From Streptomyces sp. R41 (GTDB lineage Bacteria > Actinomycetota > Actinomycetes > Streptomycetales > Streptomycetaceae), in assembly GCF_041053055.1 (NCBI RefSeq), contig NZ_CP163443.1, forward strand, positions 1,612,001 to 1,676,000: a stretch of 64,000 nucleotides of DNA, written 5' to 3'. Below, in pieces: positions 52,211-63,421 of this stretch. The first letter of the stretch is position 1. Each line of letters begins with the position of its first letter. The translations under genes and the position numbers were made by a program. The notes beneath the pieces are model-generated. The model made no database searches. It saw nothing but the letters and a program-made list of their open reading frames with translations, and was not told where the DNA came from.

Positions 52211-54399
52211 CGCGCCCGCTCCAACGTCACCGGCGCGCCGCAGGCCAGACCGGTCTGCACGGCGAGGGTGGCCGAGGTGGTGGCGACCAGCGACTCCAGC
52301 GGCACCGGCATCGGCCCGCCGGTCCGCACGGCCTTGATGAACGCGGCCAGCTCGGCGTTCTGGCCCTTGTCCCGGGCCTTGGGCAGCCGCGAACTGACCC
52401 ACTTCTTGGGGCCGTACACCGAGGCACGGACGAAGTCGTCCAGTCGCAGCACCTTGCCGTCCGCGACCAGGTCCAGCGTCTCCTTGGGGAAGCCGGGCGC
52501 GCCGGTGGTGACGTAGCTGATGGTGGCGGTGGACCCGTCCGGGTAGCGCAGTACGACCTGCAGGTCGTCGTTGCCGGACGGGGCGACCGCGTACACCGAG
52601 ACCGGGTCGGCGTCGAGCAGCCAGCTCGCGGTGTCGATGAAGTGCCCGCCCTCGCCGACGAACCGTGAGCCCTCGCTGCCCTGTTGGAGGTACCAGCTGC
52701 CGTGCTGCAGTTGGCCCGCGTTGACGAGGTAGCGCAGGCTCGCCGGGCCGGTCCGGGCGCCGAACCGCTTCCTGGCGTCCTGCAGCAGCGGCGCGAACCG
52801 GCGGTTGAAGCCCACCTGCAGCCGGTCGTTGCCGGACTCCTCCACCGCCGCGAGTACGCCGGCCAGCTCGTCCTCGGTGAGGGCCAGGGGCTTCTCCACG
52901 AACACGGTCTTGCCCGCAAGGAGTGCTCTTCGGGTCAGTTCGGCGTGCGAGCTGTGCCGGGTGACCACGAACACCGCGTCGATGGACTTGTCGCCGAGCA
53001 CGGCGTCGAGATCGGTGGTCGCCTCGGCGAAGCCGAACTTCCGCTGCGCGTTGGCCGCGGACAGCGCCGTCGTGGTGACCACTGTCGACAGCTCGACGCC
53101 CTCGCGCTGTGCCAGGTGCGGCAGCAGCATCGACGTCGCATAGTTTCCCGCGCCGACGAACGCGAGGCGCACCGGTGTCTTGGCGGCCCGGGCCGGCGTG
53201 GACACTCCGCCGCTGGGTCGCTTCACCGCGGGCACGGCCACCGCCGGGGCCCCCGCTTCCTCCGCTTCCCCCGCGTGTTCGGGGTACCGGAACAGCACGG
53301 CCACGGCCTTCAGGTCGCCGTCCTTCAGGCGCTGGTACGTCTCGACCGCGTCATCGAAGTCGGCGATGTGGGAGACCAAGGGCTCCACGTCGACGGCGCC
53401 GCGGGCGACGAGGTCGAGGAAGCACGCCAGGTTGCGGCGCTCGGTCCAGCGCACGTAGCCGATCGGGTAGTCCCGGCCCTCGAGCTCGTACTCCGGGTCG
53501 TAGCGCCCGGGGCCGTAACTGCGGGAGAACCGGACGTCGAGCTCCTTCTCGTAGTACGCGTTCCACGGCAGGTCCAGGCGGCACTTGCCGATGTCGACGA
53601 CCCGGCCGCGGTCCCGGCAGAGTCGGGCGGCCAGCTCGACGGGCTGGTTGCTGCCGCCGCCCGCGGCCAGGTACACCTGGTCCACGCCGTGACCGTCGGT
53701 GAGTTCGGCGACGGCGGCTTCCACGGCCGGGGACGCGGGATCGCCGCAGGCCGCGGCGCCCAGGCGCTCGGCGAGTTCGCAGCGCACCGCGTCGGGGTCG
53801 GCCCCGACGACGCGGACTCCCGAGGCGACGAGCAGCTGCACCACCAGCTGCCCGATCAGGCCGAGGCCGATGACCAGCGCCACCTCGCCGAGCTGTGGCT
53901 CGCCTTGGCGGACGCCCTGCATCGCGATCGACCCGACGGTGCCGAAGGCCGCGTGCCGCGGCGCGAGGCCGTCCGGCACCGGGGCGTAGAGGTTCTTCGG
54001 CACCCAGTTGAGCTCGGCATGCAGCGCGTGCTCGTTGCCTGCGCAGGCCACGAGGTCGCCGACCTTCACATCGTCGATCCCGGCGCCGACCTGTTCGACG
54101 ACCCCGCACAGCGAGTAGCCGAGCGGCGTGTAGGAGTCCAGCTTGCCCATCACCTTGCGGTAGGTGGCGGGCACCCCGTTGGTGGCCACGCTCTGCATGA
54201 CCTTGGCCACCTGGTCCGGCCGTGAGCGGGCCTTGCCCAGCATCGACATGCCGGCCTCGGACACCTTCATGAGCTCGGTCCCGGTGGAGATCAGCGAGAA
54301 GGCACTGCGGACCAGCACGCCGCCCGGCTTGCACCCCGGCACCGGAACGTCGAGCACCGCCAGCTCGCCGCTCTTGTAGTTCTGTACAACCTGTTTCAC
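52207..54399 (-). CDS. bi-domain oxidoreductase (zinc alcohol dehydrogenase fused to Gfo/Idh/MocA)
   Basis: A 730-residue fusion. Residues 1-375 form a medium-chain zinc-type dehydrogenase (LGYSLCGVVEQVGAGIDDVK, then VALVIGLGLIGQLVVQLLVA in the NAD fold), a Pro/Ala linker spans 375-405, and 408-730 form a Gfo/Idh/MocA oxidoreductase (VRLAFVGAGNYATSMLLPHL, HSSHAELTRRALLAGKTVFV and EKPLALTEDELAGVL with the EKP motif). This two-domain type recurs beside heparinase II/III genes in EPS clusters; its substrate is unknown. GTG start at 54399 with AGGGGAC upstream. Confidence 0.92.
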   Translation of the reverse strand: MKQVVQNYKSGELAVLDVPVPGCKPGGVLVRSAFSLISTGTELMKVSEAGMSMLGKARSRPDQVAKVMQSVATNGVPATYRKVMGKLDSYTPLGYSLCGVVEQVGAGIDDVKVGDLVACAGNEHALHAELNWVPKNLYAPVPDGLAPRHAAFGTVGSIAMQGVRQGEPQLGEVALVIGLGLIGQLVVQLLVASGVRVVGADPDAVRCELAERLGAAACGDPASPAVEAAVAELTDGHGVDQVYLAAGGGSNQPVELAARLCRDRGRVVDIGKCRLDLPWNAYYEKELDVRFSRSYGPGRYDPEYELEGRDYPIGYVRWTERRNLACFLDLVARGAVDVEPLVSHIADFDDAVETYQRLKDGDLKAVAVLFRYPEHAGEAEEAGAPAVAVPAVKRPSGGVSTPARAAKTPVRLAFVGAGNYATSMLLPHLAQREGVELSTVVTTTALSAANAQRKFGFAEATTDLDAVLGDKSIDAVFVVTRHSSHAELTRRALLAGKTVFVEKPLALTEDELAGVLAAVEESGNDRLQVGFNRRFAPLLQDARKRFGARTGPASLRYLVNAGQLQHGSWYLQQGSEGSRFVGEGGHFIDTASWLLDADPVSVYAVAPSGNDDLQVVLRYPDGSTATISYVTTGAPGFPKETLDLVADGKVLRLDDFVRASVYGPKKWVSSRLPKARDKGQNAELAAFIKAVRTGGPMPVPLESLVATTSATLAVQTGLACGAPVTLERAR

Positions 54400-54427
54400 C
54401 GAAGTCCCCTTGTTTCTACGCCGTCTT

Positions 54428-56362
54428 CTACGCCGCCGAGCAAGCGCTCCGGCCGGACCCGGAGGTCGCGTCGCGGTACCAGTACTCGAGGGTCAGCACA
54501 TGCCAGAGATGCTTGGAGAAGTCCTGCTGCCCCGCGGCGTCCTCGGCGACCATGCGCGCCAGCGCGTCGCGGCGCAGGAACCCGGAATTGACGAGCACGC
54601 CGTCGTTCACCACCTCGCGCACCAGCGGTGCCAGGTCCCGGCTCATCCAGGCGCGCAGCGGGGCGCTGAACAGGCCCTTGGGCCGGTACACGATCTCCCG
54701 GGGCAGGATCGAGGTGGCCGCCTCCTTGAGGACGGCCTTGCCCTGCCGTCCGGCGATCTTGCGATCGCCGGGGACGGCGAACGCCGCCTTGACCACCTCG
54801 ATGTCCACGTACGGCACCCGTACCTCGGTCGAGGCGGCCATGCTGGAGCGGTCCGTGTACGTGAGGTTCAGGCCCGGAAGGAACATCCGGGTGTCGGTCA
54901 GGCACATGCGGTTGACGAAGTCGTCGAGGTCGTTGTCCTGGTAGACGTCCGCATGTTCGGTCAGCACGTCGTCGACCGTCCCGGCCAGGTCCGGATCGAG
55001 AAGGGCGAGCAACTCGTCCTGGTCGTACATGGTGTAGCTGCGCCGGAACGCGGTCTCCTCCGGCAGATCGGCGAAGGAGAGGAACCGCTTGGCGAAGCGC
55101 ACCGACCGGTACCCCCGGCGGGACGTGGCGACCGGCAGCCGGTCCACGGCCCCGGACACCCCGCGGCGCAGGGGGCGCGGGACGCGCTGGTAGCGCAGCG
55201 CGAGCAGGTTGGCCAGGTGCTTGCGGTAACCGGCGAACAGCTCGTCGGCACCCATCCCCGAGAGCATCACCTTGACCCCGGCCTCCCGGGCGGCCGAGCA
55301 GATCAGGTACGTGTTGATCGCGGCGGGGTCGCCGATCGGCTCGTCCAGGTGGTACGTCATCTGCGGCAGCAGGTCGAGCACGTTCGGGGCGATCTCGATC
55401 TCGTGCAGGTCGACGCCGAACCGCTCGGCCACCTGCCGGGCATAGCGCAGGTCGTCCGGCATCGCCTCGAACTTGGCGTCCTCGGCGCGGAAGCCGATCG
55501 TGTAGGCGGAGATCCCGGGTTGGTGGCGGGCCGCGAGCGCGGTCAGATAGCTGGAGTCGAGGCCGCCGGAGAGGAAGGTCGCCACGGGTACGTCGGAGAG
55601 CAGGTGGCGCCGCGTCGACTCCTCGACGATGGCGGCCAGGTCCGGCTGCTCTCCTGCCCGGGCCCGATCCCGACCCTCGGCGGCGACATCCCGGAGATTC
55701 CAGTACCGGCCGCGCTCCACCCGGCCGTCGGGCCGGATCCGCAGCCAGCTCCCCGGCGGCAACTTCTCCGCTTCGCGGAACGCGCAGCGCGAGTCCGGCA
55801 CCCAGTAGTACAGCAGCGAGGCCACCAGCGCCGCGTGGTCCACCTCCAGCGACCCACCGGTCGCGGCGGCGAGCGCCTTGAGCTCGGAGGCGAACACCAG
55901 GCCCTCGCCGCGCCTGAGCAGGAACAGCGGCTTGATCCCCAACTGGTCGCGGGCGAGCACCAGTTCACCGGTTCGCTCGTCGAAGATCCCGAACGCGAAC
56001 ATGCCGCGCAGCCGGGACAGGCAGTCCGTGCCCCAGCGCCGCCAGGCCTCGAGCAGCACCTCGGTGTCGGAGGTGCCGCGGAAGCGCACCCCGGTGGCTG
56101 CCAGCTCGGCACGCAGCTCGGGCGCGTTGTACAACTCGCCGTTGTACGTCAGGGCGAGGCCGTCCGAGACCATCGGCTGGGCGCCGGTCTCGGACAGGTC
56201 GATGATGGCCAGCCGGCGGTGCCCGAGCTGCACTTCGCCGTCACCCACGGGGTGGCCGTAGCGGCCCGCACCGTCCGGGCCGCGGTGGGCGAGGATGGCG
56301 GTGAGCCGGTCGGTCACGGCCTTTCCGTCCGGCCATCGGTAAGTGCCTGCGATGCCACACAT
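54428..56362 (-). CDS. asnB: asparagine synthetase B-like amidotransferase
   Basis: A 644-residue class II glutamine amidotransferase. Cys2 in MCGIAGTYRWPDG is the nucleophile, RGPDGAGRYGHP and LTYNGELYNAPELRAEL complete the glutaminase domain (1-200), and the synthetase domain has the PP-loop FLSGGLDSSYLTAL near 258 with DELFAGYRKH. In EPS loci this family (as in WbpS-like enzymes) amidates sugar carboxyl groups to uronamides. That fits the AlgD-type uronate pathway here but is inference. It starts 3 bases after the Wzz-like gene. Confidence 0.9.
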   Translation of the reverse strand: MCGIAGTYRWPDGKAVTDRLTAILAHRGPDGAGRYGHPVGDGEVQLGHRRLAIIDLSETGAQPMVSDGLALTYNGELYNAPELRAELAATGVRFRGTSDTEVLLEAWRRWGTDCLSRLRGMFAFGIFDERTGELVLARDQLGIKPLFLLRRGEGLVFASELKALAAATGGSLEVDHAALVASLLYYWVPDSRCAFREAEKLPPGSWLRIRPDGRVERGRYWNLRDVAAEGRDRARAGEQPDLAAIVEESTRRHLLSDVPVATFLSGGLDSSYLTALAARHQPGISAYTIGFRAEDAKFEAMPDDLRYARQVAERFGVDLHEIEIAPNVLDLLPQMTYHLDEPIGDPAAINTYLICSAAREAGVKVMLSGMGADELFAGYRKHLANLLALRYQRVPRPLRRGVSGAVDRLPVATSRRGYRSVRFAKRFLSFADLPEETAFRRSYTMYDQDELLALLDPDLAGTVDDVLTEHADVYQDNDLDDFVNRMCLTDTRMFLPGLNLTYTDRSSMAASTEVRVPYVDIEVVKAAFAVPGDRKIAGRQGKAVLKEAATSILPREIVYRPKGLFSAPLRAWMSRDLAPLVREVVNDGVLVNSGFLRRDALARMVAEDAAGQQDFSKHLWHVLTLEYWYRDATSGSGRSACSAA

Positions 56363-56365
56363 TTC

Positions 56366-57886
56366 CTACCGCGCCTCCTGGTCGTTGTCCGGACCCTGTG
56401 CGGCCCACACCGGCAGCCGTTCCGTCCGCCGCCCGCCCGTCCGGTTCTGCCGAGCCGGTATCTCGCTGCGGCCGCGCAGCGCGGTGTGCAGCCCGTCCCA
56501 CAGCGTGCCGTCGGTCCGGTCACGCGGATCGGGGTCGATCAGCACCACACCGATCACCGGAATGCGCTGGTCCGCGAGCTGCCGCGCCACGGTGTGCAGC
56601 CATGCGGCGCTGCCGTGCCCGGCACGCACGACGAGCACGGTCTGGGTGCCGAGGTACTGGAGGTCGGTCCACGCCGTGCCGGGCGCCACCGAGCCGACGC
56701 CGATCAGGCGCTCCTGAGGCGACACGGCCGCGGCACGCTCGCCGCTGACCACGGTCGGGTCACCTGACTTCGGGCGGCGCTTGGCGAGCTGCGGGCCGGG
56801 CAGACCGTCGATGACGACCACCGGCCCCTGCGCCGCCACTGCCCGGGCGAGGTCCAGGGCGATCACGCTCGTGCTGCGTGCACAGCCCAGTTCCAGCAGC
56901 GACACCGGTTCCGCGGAGCCGCGCACGGTGCGGGCGAGGCTCGTGGTGAGGCGTTCGCGTGCCACCCGGGTCCGTCGGCGCTGCCACAGCCTGCCCGACC
57001 GGCGGGGCAACTCCGCGATGACCGAGGCGCCGAGGTTCGCCGCGATGTCCCGGCGCAGCACGGGGCGGTCAGCCACCACCACACCCACCGCGGCCAGCGC
57101 GAGCCCGACGAACAGTCCGAGGACAAGTCCGATCACGGCGTTGGTGACGGCGGCCTTGGGCAGGGAGTGCCGCACCGCGCGCGGGGCGTCCACGATCTGC
57201 GTGCCGGCGATGAGCTGGGGCGTGCCGATGCGCGCCTCCTCGGCGCGCTGGCTGAAATCGGCGACCCGCGAAGTGAGCTCGGCCCGGCGGGCGAAGAGCG
57301 ACTCCATGCTCGCCGACGCTTTCGGGTCGCTGTCCGGCGATCGGCCGCCGATCTGCTTGTTGACCCCGGCAAGCTCCTCCTGCATGCGGTCACGCTGGGC
57401 GAGCAGGCCCTTGGCCTCGGCGTCCGCGATGTCCCGTACCCGCTTCGCATGGTCCGCGACGAACGCATCGGCCAGTGCCTTGGCCCGGGCCACCGCTTCC
57501 GCGTCGGTGTCACCAGTCACATCGATCTGGAGCACGTTGTTGGACAATCCGGTGCCCCGGTAGTCCCGCATGAAGTCCTCCGGTTTTTCCGGGGACTTGA
57601 GGGACCGCAGGGCCTGGTCGGCGATCCGCGTGGTCCCCAGCAGCTGGACGTCGGTGCGGATCAGCGTTCCGGTGTCGTTCGGCTGGTCCTCCTGATGCGC
57701 GACCAGCACCTTGGTCACCGCGGCCGGCGCCGGCGGCAGCAGGACCGCCACCGCCGCGCCGATCAGCAGTCCGAGCAGCGCCATGGCGCACCAGAGACGG
57801 CGGCGCCTGCGGACCGCGACCACCAGCGCCTGCAGGTCGATGAGCGGAGTGGCGGCCGACGACTCCGAAGTCGTGCTCGTCGTCAC
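56366..57886 (-). CDS. Wzz-like chain-length protein with degenerate kinase domain
   Basis: A 506-residue membrane protein. A Wzz-type N-terminus (TM at about 31-52, WCAMALLGLLIGAAVAVLL) precedes an extracytoplasmic coiled-coil region (60-230; QRAEEARIGTPQ and the conserved tail before TM2), TM2 at about 236-260 (IGLVLGLFVGLALAAVGVVV), and a cytoplasmic domain with the BY-kinase layout. The Walker A position reads CARSTSVIALDLARAVAA, lacking GKS/T, and Walker A'-like VVVIDGLPG lacks its Asp-Asp. It is probably non-catalytic. GTG start overlapping the previous stop (GTGA). Confidence 0.85.
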   Translation of the reverse strand: MTTSTTSESSAATPLIDLQALVVAVRRRRRLWCAMALLGLLIGAAVAVLLPPAPAAVTKVLVAHQEDQPNDTGTLIRTDVQLLGTTRIADQALRSLKSPEKPEDFMRDYRGTGLSNNVLQIDVTGDTDAEAVARAKALADAFVADHAKRVRDIADAEAKGLLAQRDRMQEELAGVNKQIGGRSPDSDPKASASMESLFARRAELTSRVADFSQRAEEARIGTPQLIAGTQIVDAPRAVRHSLPKAAVTNAVIGLVLGLFVGLALAAVGVVVADRPVLRRDIAANLGASVIAELPRRSGRLWQRRRTRVARERLTTSLARTVRGSAEPVSLLELGCARSTSVIALDLARAVAAQGPVVVIDGLPGPQLAKRRPKSGDPTVVSGERAAAVSPQERLIGVGSVAPGTAWTDLQYLGTQTVLVVRAGHGSAAWLHTVARQLADQRIPVIGVVLIDPDPRDRTDGTLWDGLHTALRGRSEIPARQNRTGGRRTERLPVWAAQGPDNDQEAR

Positions 57887-59253
57887 GCTGAACCTCCCGT
57901 GGCATGGCCGCGAACCGCGAACGTCAAAGTGGCGTCGTCCAAAGGACGGTCGGCAGTCCGCGTCGGACCGGTGCGGACCATGCCGGCGACGACGATGCCG
58001 ACGACGTCATGCCTGCCGTCCGCACACGCCTCGGCGATGCCGGCGAGCTCCTCCGCGGTCCAGCTGCCCGCGCTCAGGACGACCAGGGCACCGGACTCCG
58101 TGCCGCGGTCCGGCACGATCGGCCGGTCCACCGAAACCTCCACCACCCGCAGCAGCGGATCGCCCTTGGCCTCGGCGACGAGCTGCCCGGCGGCCCGTCG
58201 AGCGACCTCGTCGCCTTCCGGTACGACAACCAGCAGGCGCCGGGGGGTCGGCAGCTGTTCCCGGAGGCGAGCGCACACCCGCCGGTAACGGATCCGCCTG
58301 TCGGCCTCGTCGCCGGACCTCTGCGGGGTCGGTATGTCCCACCGGGTGTCGACGCCGAGAAGTCGGCGGATCCGGGCCCGTGGGCCAGGGCTTTCCGGTC
58401 GGAGCGCGCGCCGTTCACCAGGCACGTCGACGGTGCCGAGGAGCGCCGAGCCCAGCGCCGCGGCGATCTCCGGTTCGGTGCGCAGCCGGCGACTCACCCG
58501 TGCGGCGGCGAGATGGCCGATGACCGCGAGCAGGAAGAACAGCAGGGCCCCGCCGACGATGAGCTGCATCCTCGTCGGCGCTGCCGCGCCGGTCGGCCGG
58601 GGCGCCGGCCCCATGACGACCATGCTGGCCTTGTTGGTCGCCGGGTCGGCCTCCTCCAGCTTCTTCATGGCGTCCTGCAGCTCGGTGCGCAGCTTCTCGA
58701 GCTCGGTGCGGGCCTGCACGCTCTCCACGGTCTGCCCCGGATCGGCCGCATTGGCCAGGTCGGTGATGCGGCGGTTGGTCTCCGCCACCTTCTTCCGCAG
58801 CGCCTCGGTCCCCGTAGCCACTTCGGAGTCGGCACTGCCGCCTGCGATCCGCGCGGCGAAGGTGACGAATTGCTGGGCCACCTGGTCGGAGAGCCGCTGC
58901 GCACGCTCCGGGCTGTCGGCCGTACCCGAGATCTTGATGATGTTCCCGTCGGCCGCCTTGGCGCTCACCTGATCCCGCAGTTCGACGCCGCTGACGCCCT
59001 TCCAGCCGAGCGTGGCGGCCGCGCGGTCGACCACCGCCGAACTGGTCGCGATGTCCACCTGAGTCAGCAGTTCGCGCTCCTCCCACAGCCCCGGCAGCAG
59101 TACCGATGCCGACGCCGTGTACCGCGGCGGAAACACCAGCACCGAGCTGCCGTAGCCGACGAGCGCACCCACCACGGCGAGTACGGCGAGAAGCCGCCAC
59201 CGCCGACGGAGAATCCGTCCGATCGTGACCAGACGGATCGTGTCTTCACTCAA
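57883..59253 (-). CDS. second Wzz-like protein, degenerate kinase tail
   Basis: A 456-residue paralogue-type Wzz protein. TM1 is at about 19-40 (LLAVLAVVGALVGYGSSVLV), a coiled-coil-containing extracytoplasmic part follows (TRTELEKLRTELQDAMKKLE region), then TM2 near 228-248 (LIVGGALLFFLLAVIGHLAA) and a cytoplasmic domain with RRLLVVVPEGDEVARRAAGQ where a P-loop would be expected. The Walker A Lys is absent and no Tyr-rich tail is visible. It starts with TTG at 59253, overlapping the GT4 stop (TTGA). Confidence 0.85.
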   Translation of the reverse strand: MSEDTIRLVTIGRILRRRWRLLAVLAVVGALVGYGSSVLVFPPRYTASASVLLPGLWEERELLTQVDIATSSAVVDRAAATLGWKGVSGVELRDQVSAKAADGNIIKISGTADSPERAQRLSDQVAQQFVTFAARIAGGSADSEVATGTEALRKKVAETNRRITDLANAADPGQTVESVQARTELEKLRTELQDAMKKLEEADPATNKASMVVMGPAPRPTGAAAPTRMQLIVGGALLFFLLAVIGHLAAARVSRRLRTEPEIAAALGSALLGTVDVPGERRALRPESPGPRARIRRLLGVDTRWDIPTPQRSGDEADRRIRYRRVCARLREQLPTPRRLLVVVPEGDEVARRAAGQLVAEAKGDPLLRVVEVSVDRPIVPDRGTESGALVVLSAGSWTAEELAGIAEACADGRHDVVGIVVAGMVRTGPTRTADRPLDDATLTFAVRGHATGGSA

Positions 59254-60504
59254 TGGAGCGGCCTCTTCCCCGTGCGGACCGGCCCGCCCGCCGACACCGG
59301 AGCACGGTCCCGGCAGGCAGCGGCGTATGCGGCGAGCAGCGACGCTTGCGAGTTCCGCCAGGAGAGCTGCCCGCCGATCCGCTCCTGGCCGATCTTGCCC
59401 ATCCGGGCCCGCTTCTCCGGATCGTCGAGAAGCACCGTGATGAGCTTGGCGAATTCCGCCTCGTCGTTGGCAGGCGCGTAGAGGGCGGCGTCACCGGCGG
59501 AAACCCGTGCCTCCCGGAGCTCGAACGAGACGATCGGCCGACCCATCGCCATGTACTCCAGGACCTTGTTCATGGTCGACACGTCGTTGAGCGGATTGCG
59601 CGGGTCGGGCGAGAGGCACACGTCGGCGGTGGACAGGTAGCGCACCAGGTCGGCGTCCGGAACGCGCCCGGTGAACTGAACCTGCTCGGAGAGCCCGAGC
59701 CGCCGGGACAGTTCCACCATCGCGTCGAAGGCGTCGCCGGCGCCGACGAACACCGCATGCCAGTCGCTCCGCCCGAACTCGTCACGCAGCTTCGCTAGGG
59801 CCCGCAGGGCGTAGTCGACACCGTCCTGAGGCCCCATGACGCCGAGGTAGCACAGCAGATGAGGCTTGCCGCGCTTCAACTCCGGCTCGGGCGGCACCGG
59901 TTGGAACCGGTCGATCTGGGGTGCGCTGCGCACCACGAAAACGTCCGCCGGCCGCTTGCCGCCACGCCGCAGCGCGACGTCCCGGTAGCTCTCGTTCGTG
60001 GCGAGCACGATGTCCGCGGCCCGGTAGGTCCGCCGCTCCAGCGCGCACACGGCGCGGTAGAGCAGATCCTCACCGCGGTCGAACCGGGAGAGGTACAGCT
60101 CGGGTACCAGGTCGTGCTGGTCGAAGACGAACCGCGCGCCGCGCCGCTTCAGCCACAGCGCCGGCAGGAACAGCAGGTCGGGCGGGTTGCAGGCGTGGAC
60201 CACGTCGACCGGGCCGACCTTGCGGGCCAGCCGGACCGTGTGCCACAACGCCGATCCGTATTCCCGCAGGTAGCCGGCCGGCCCTCCGGTGGCCGCGCGC
60301 AACGGGTAGCGGTGAATCCGCACCCCGTCGATCACCGCCTCCGGCTCCGTGTCCCGCTTCTCCCCCCGGGGACAGATGACGTGCACCTCCCAGCCCGCGT
60401 CGCGCAGCGTCGTGCACTCCTGCCACACCCGCCGGTCGAACGGCACCGACAGGTTCTCCACCAGGATCAGCGCGCGTCGGTTCGTCCCGTCGCCGCTGAT
60501 TGCG

Positions 60505-60515
<11 letters not shown>
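59250..60515 (-). CDS. glycosyltransferase family 4 (WcaI/ExpE-like)
   Basis: A 421-residue GT-B glycosyltransferase. The acceptor half starts RRALILVENLSVPFDRRVWQ with EGYEVHVICP-like WEVHVICPRGEKRD, then VDVVHACNPPDLLFLPALWL and FVFDQHDLVPELYLSRF. The donor half has LCYLGVMGPQDGVDYALRAL, VQFTGRVPDADLVRYLSTAD and PDPRNPLNDVSTMNKVLEYM, in place of the canonical EX7E. TTG at 60515 is the only in-frame start near the beginning and overlaps algD by 11 bases; the ribosome site is weak, so the start is somewhat uncertain. Confidence 0.92.
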
Positions 60516-61821
<1,306 letters not shown>

Positions 61822-61894
61822 GACTCGTTCCTCCCCCAAGGCAGGCCCTTCCGGCCTGCGGTCCGTGCGCCGACCAAACGACGCCCCCCGCGCA

Positions 61895-63421
61895 TCAGTA
61901 GGCCCCCTGCCCGTGGAGCACCGCACGCAGCGTCTTCCACAAGATCACTGTGTCGAGGGCGAGCGACCAGTCCTCCACGTACCGCAGGTCGAGGCGGACC
62001 GCCTCCTCCCACGGCAGATCGCTGCGCCCGCTGATCTGCCACAGGCCGGTGAGCCCGGGCTTGACCAGCAGCCGCCGCCGGATGTCCGGGCCGTACGCGG
62101 CGGACTCCTCCGGTAGCGGAGGCCGCGGACCGACGAGCGACATCGAGCCGGTGAGCACGTTGAAAAGCTGCGGGAGCTCGTCGATCGAGTACCGGCGCAG
62201 CACTGCTCCCACCCGGGTCACCCGCGGATCCCGGCGGAGCTTGAACAGCAGCCCTGCACCCTCGTTGCGGTCGGCCAGCTCGGTACGGGCCCCGTGAGCC
62301 CCGGCGACCATGGTGCGGAACTTGAGAATGGTGAACTCACGGCCGTCCTTGCCGACCCTGCGCTGGCGGTAGAACGCCCCACCCCGGCTGTCCACCAGCA
62401 CGAGCAGCCCGACGAGGACCATCAGCGGCGCGAAGAGCATCAGCAGGATCGCCGCGCCCATCCGGTCGACGACCCCTTTGATCGCCCGGCGGCCCCCGGT
62501 GAAGGTCGGCATGCTGACCCGCAGCAGCGGGATCCCGAGCACCGCGTCGACGTGCAGCCGCGGGCCGGCCACCTCCATCAGCACGGGGGCCACGATCATC
62601 TCGGCGTCGCTGCCTTCGAGGTTCCAAGCCAGCCGCTGCAGCCGGTCCGGTGACCAGTGCGGGTCCGGTGTGACCGCGACGACGCGGTAGCCGTCGTGGC
62701 GAACGTGCTTGGCAACGTCCGCCAGTTGGCCGACGACCGGCACTCCGTCCAGTTCTTGATCACCGTCGAGCCCGAGACCATCCGCCGTGCACACCCCGTC
62801 CACCCGCCAGCCGAGATGCGGGAACTTGCGGGTTCGGGTGATCAGATCGCGCACGGTGTCCGGGCTCCCGGCAGCGAGCACCGGTCTCAGGCACCGTCCT
62901 TCCTTGCGCTGTTTGTGCAGCCAGAGGCGCAGCAGATACCGCGTGGGCATGGTGATGAGCGCGATCGCGGGGATCGCGACGAAGATCCAGAGCTTGATGT
63001 TGCGCGAGGTGAGGGCGATCCCGCCGAGCGCCAGTACGACGGTCGCCATGAACAGTGAGCGTCCGAGCCGGCGGAATTCCTCGGCGCCCTGGCCGAGCGC
63101 GGCCGGAGCCCACGACCGGCTCACCGCAAGCGCTCCCAGCACCAGCAGCTCGGTGCCGAATGCGAGAATTCCCCACTTCTCATGCCAGTTGGCCGCGTCC
63201 CGGGCCCCGAAGAAGTCGCCGATCGCCGCCACCACCAAGGCGGTGGCCACGGTGTCGCTGATGATCACGGTACGGCGGTACCGCTGCTCCCAGTCGGTCG
63301 CCGGCTGGCTGATCGCCCCGTTCGCCAGACGCCCGCGCGCCGACGGAAAAGGGCCGACTATTCCCCCTTGCCGCACAGAACCCCCCAAGGTCCCCAGTGG
63401 TTCGACGTGTTCGCCTACCAC
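61895..63421 (-). CDS. exopolysaccharide polyprenyl glycosylphosphotransferase (initiating sugar transferase)
   Basis: A 508-residue WbaP/CpsE-type enzyme. Four N-terminal transmembrane helices (about 45-165), a CoA-binding-like middle domain (180-300), a further membrane segment (ILLMLFAPLMVLVGLLVLVD, about 325-345) and the C-terminal bacterial sugar transferase domain with FTILKFRTM, RVGAVLRRYSIDELPQLFNV, LVGPRPPLP and LLVKPGLTGLWQISGRSD. It transfers sugar 1-phosphate to undecaprenyl phosphate, the first step of Wzx/Wzy assembly. The GTG at 63421 has GGGGGCG upstream. It is the first gene of the operon. Confidence 0.95.
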   Translation of the reverse strand: MVGEHVEPLGTLGGSVRQGGIVGPFPSARGRLANGAISQPATDWEQRYRRTVIISDTVATALVVAAIGDFFGARDAANWHEKWGILAFGTELLVLGALAVSRSWAPAALGQGAEEFRRLGRSLFMATVVLALGGIALTSRNIKLWIFVAIPAIALITMPTRYLLRLWLHKQRKEGRCLRPVLAAGSPDTVRDLITRTRKFPHLGWRVDGVCTADGLGLDGDQELDGVPVVGQLADVAKHVRHDGYRVVAVTPDPHWSPDRLQRLAWNLEGSDAEMIVAPVLMEVAGPRLHVDAVLGIPLLRVSMPTFTGGRRAIKGVVDRMGAAILLMLFAPLMVLVGLLVLVDSRGGAFYRQRRVGKDGREFTILKFRTMVAGAHGARTELADRNEGAGLLFKLRRDPRVTRVGAVLRRYSIDELPQLFNVLTGSMSLVGPRPPLPEESAAYGPDIRRRLLVKPGLTGLWQISGRSDLPWEEAVRLDLRYVEDWSLALDTVILWKTLRAVLHGQGAY

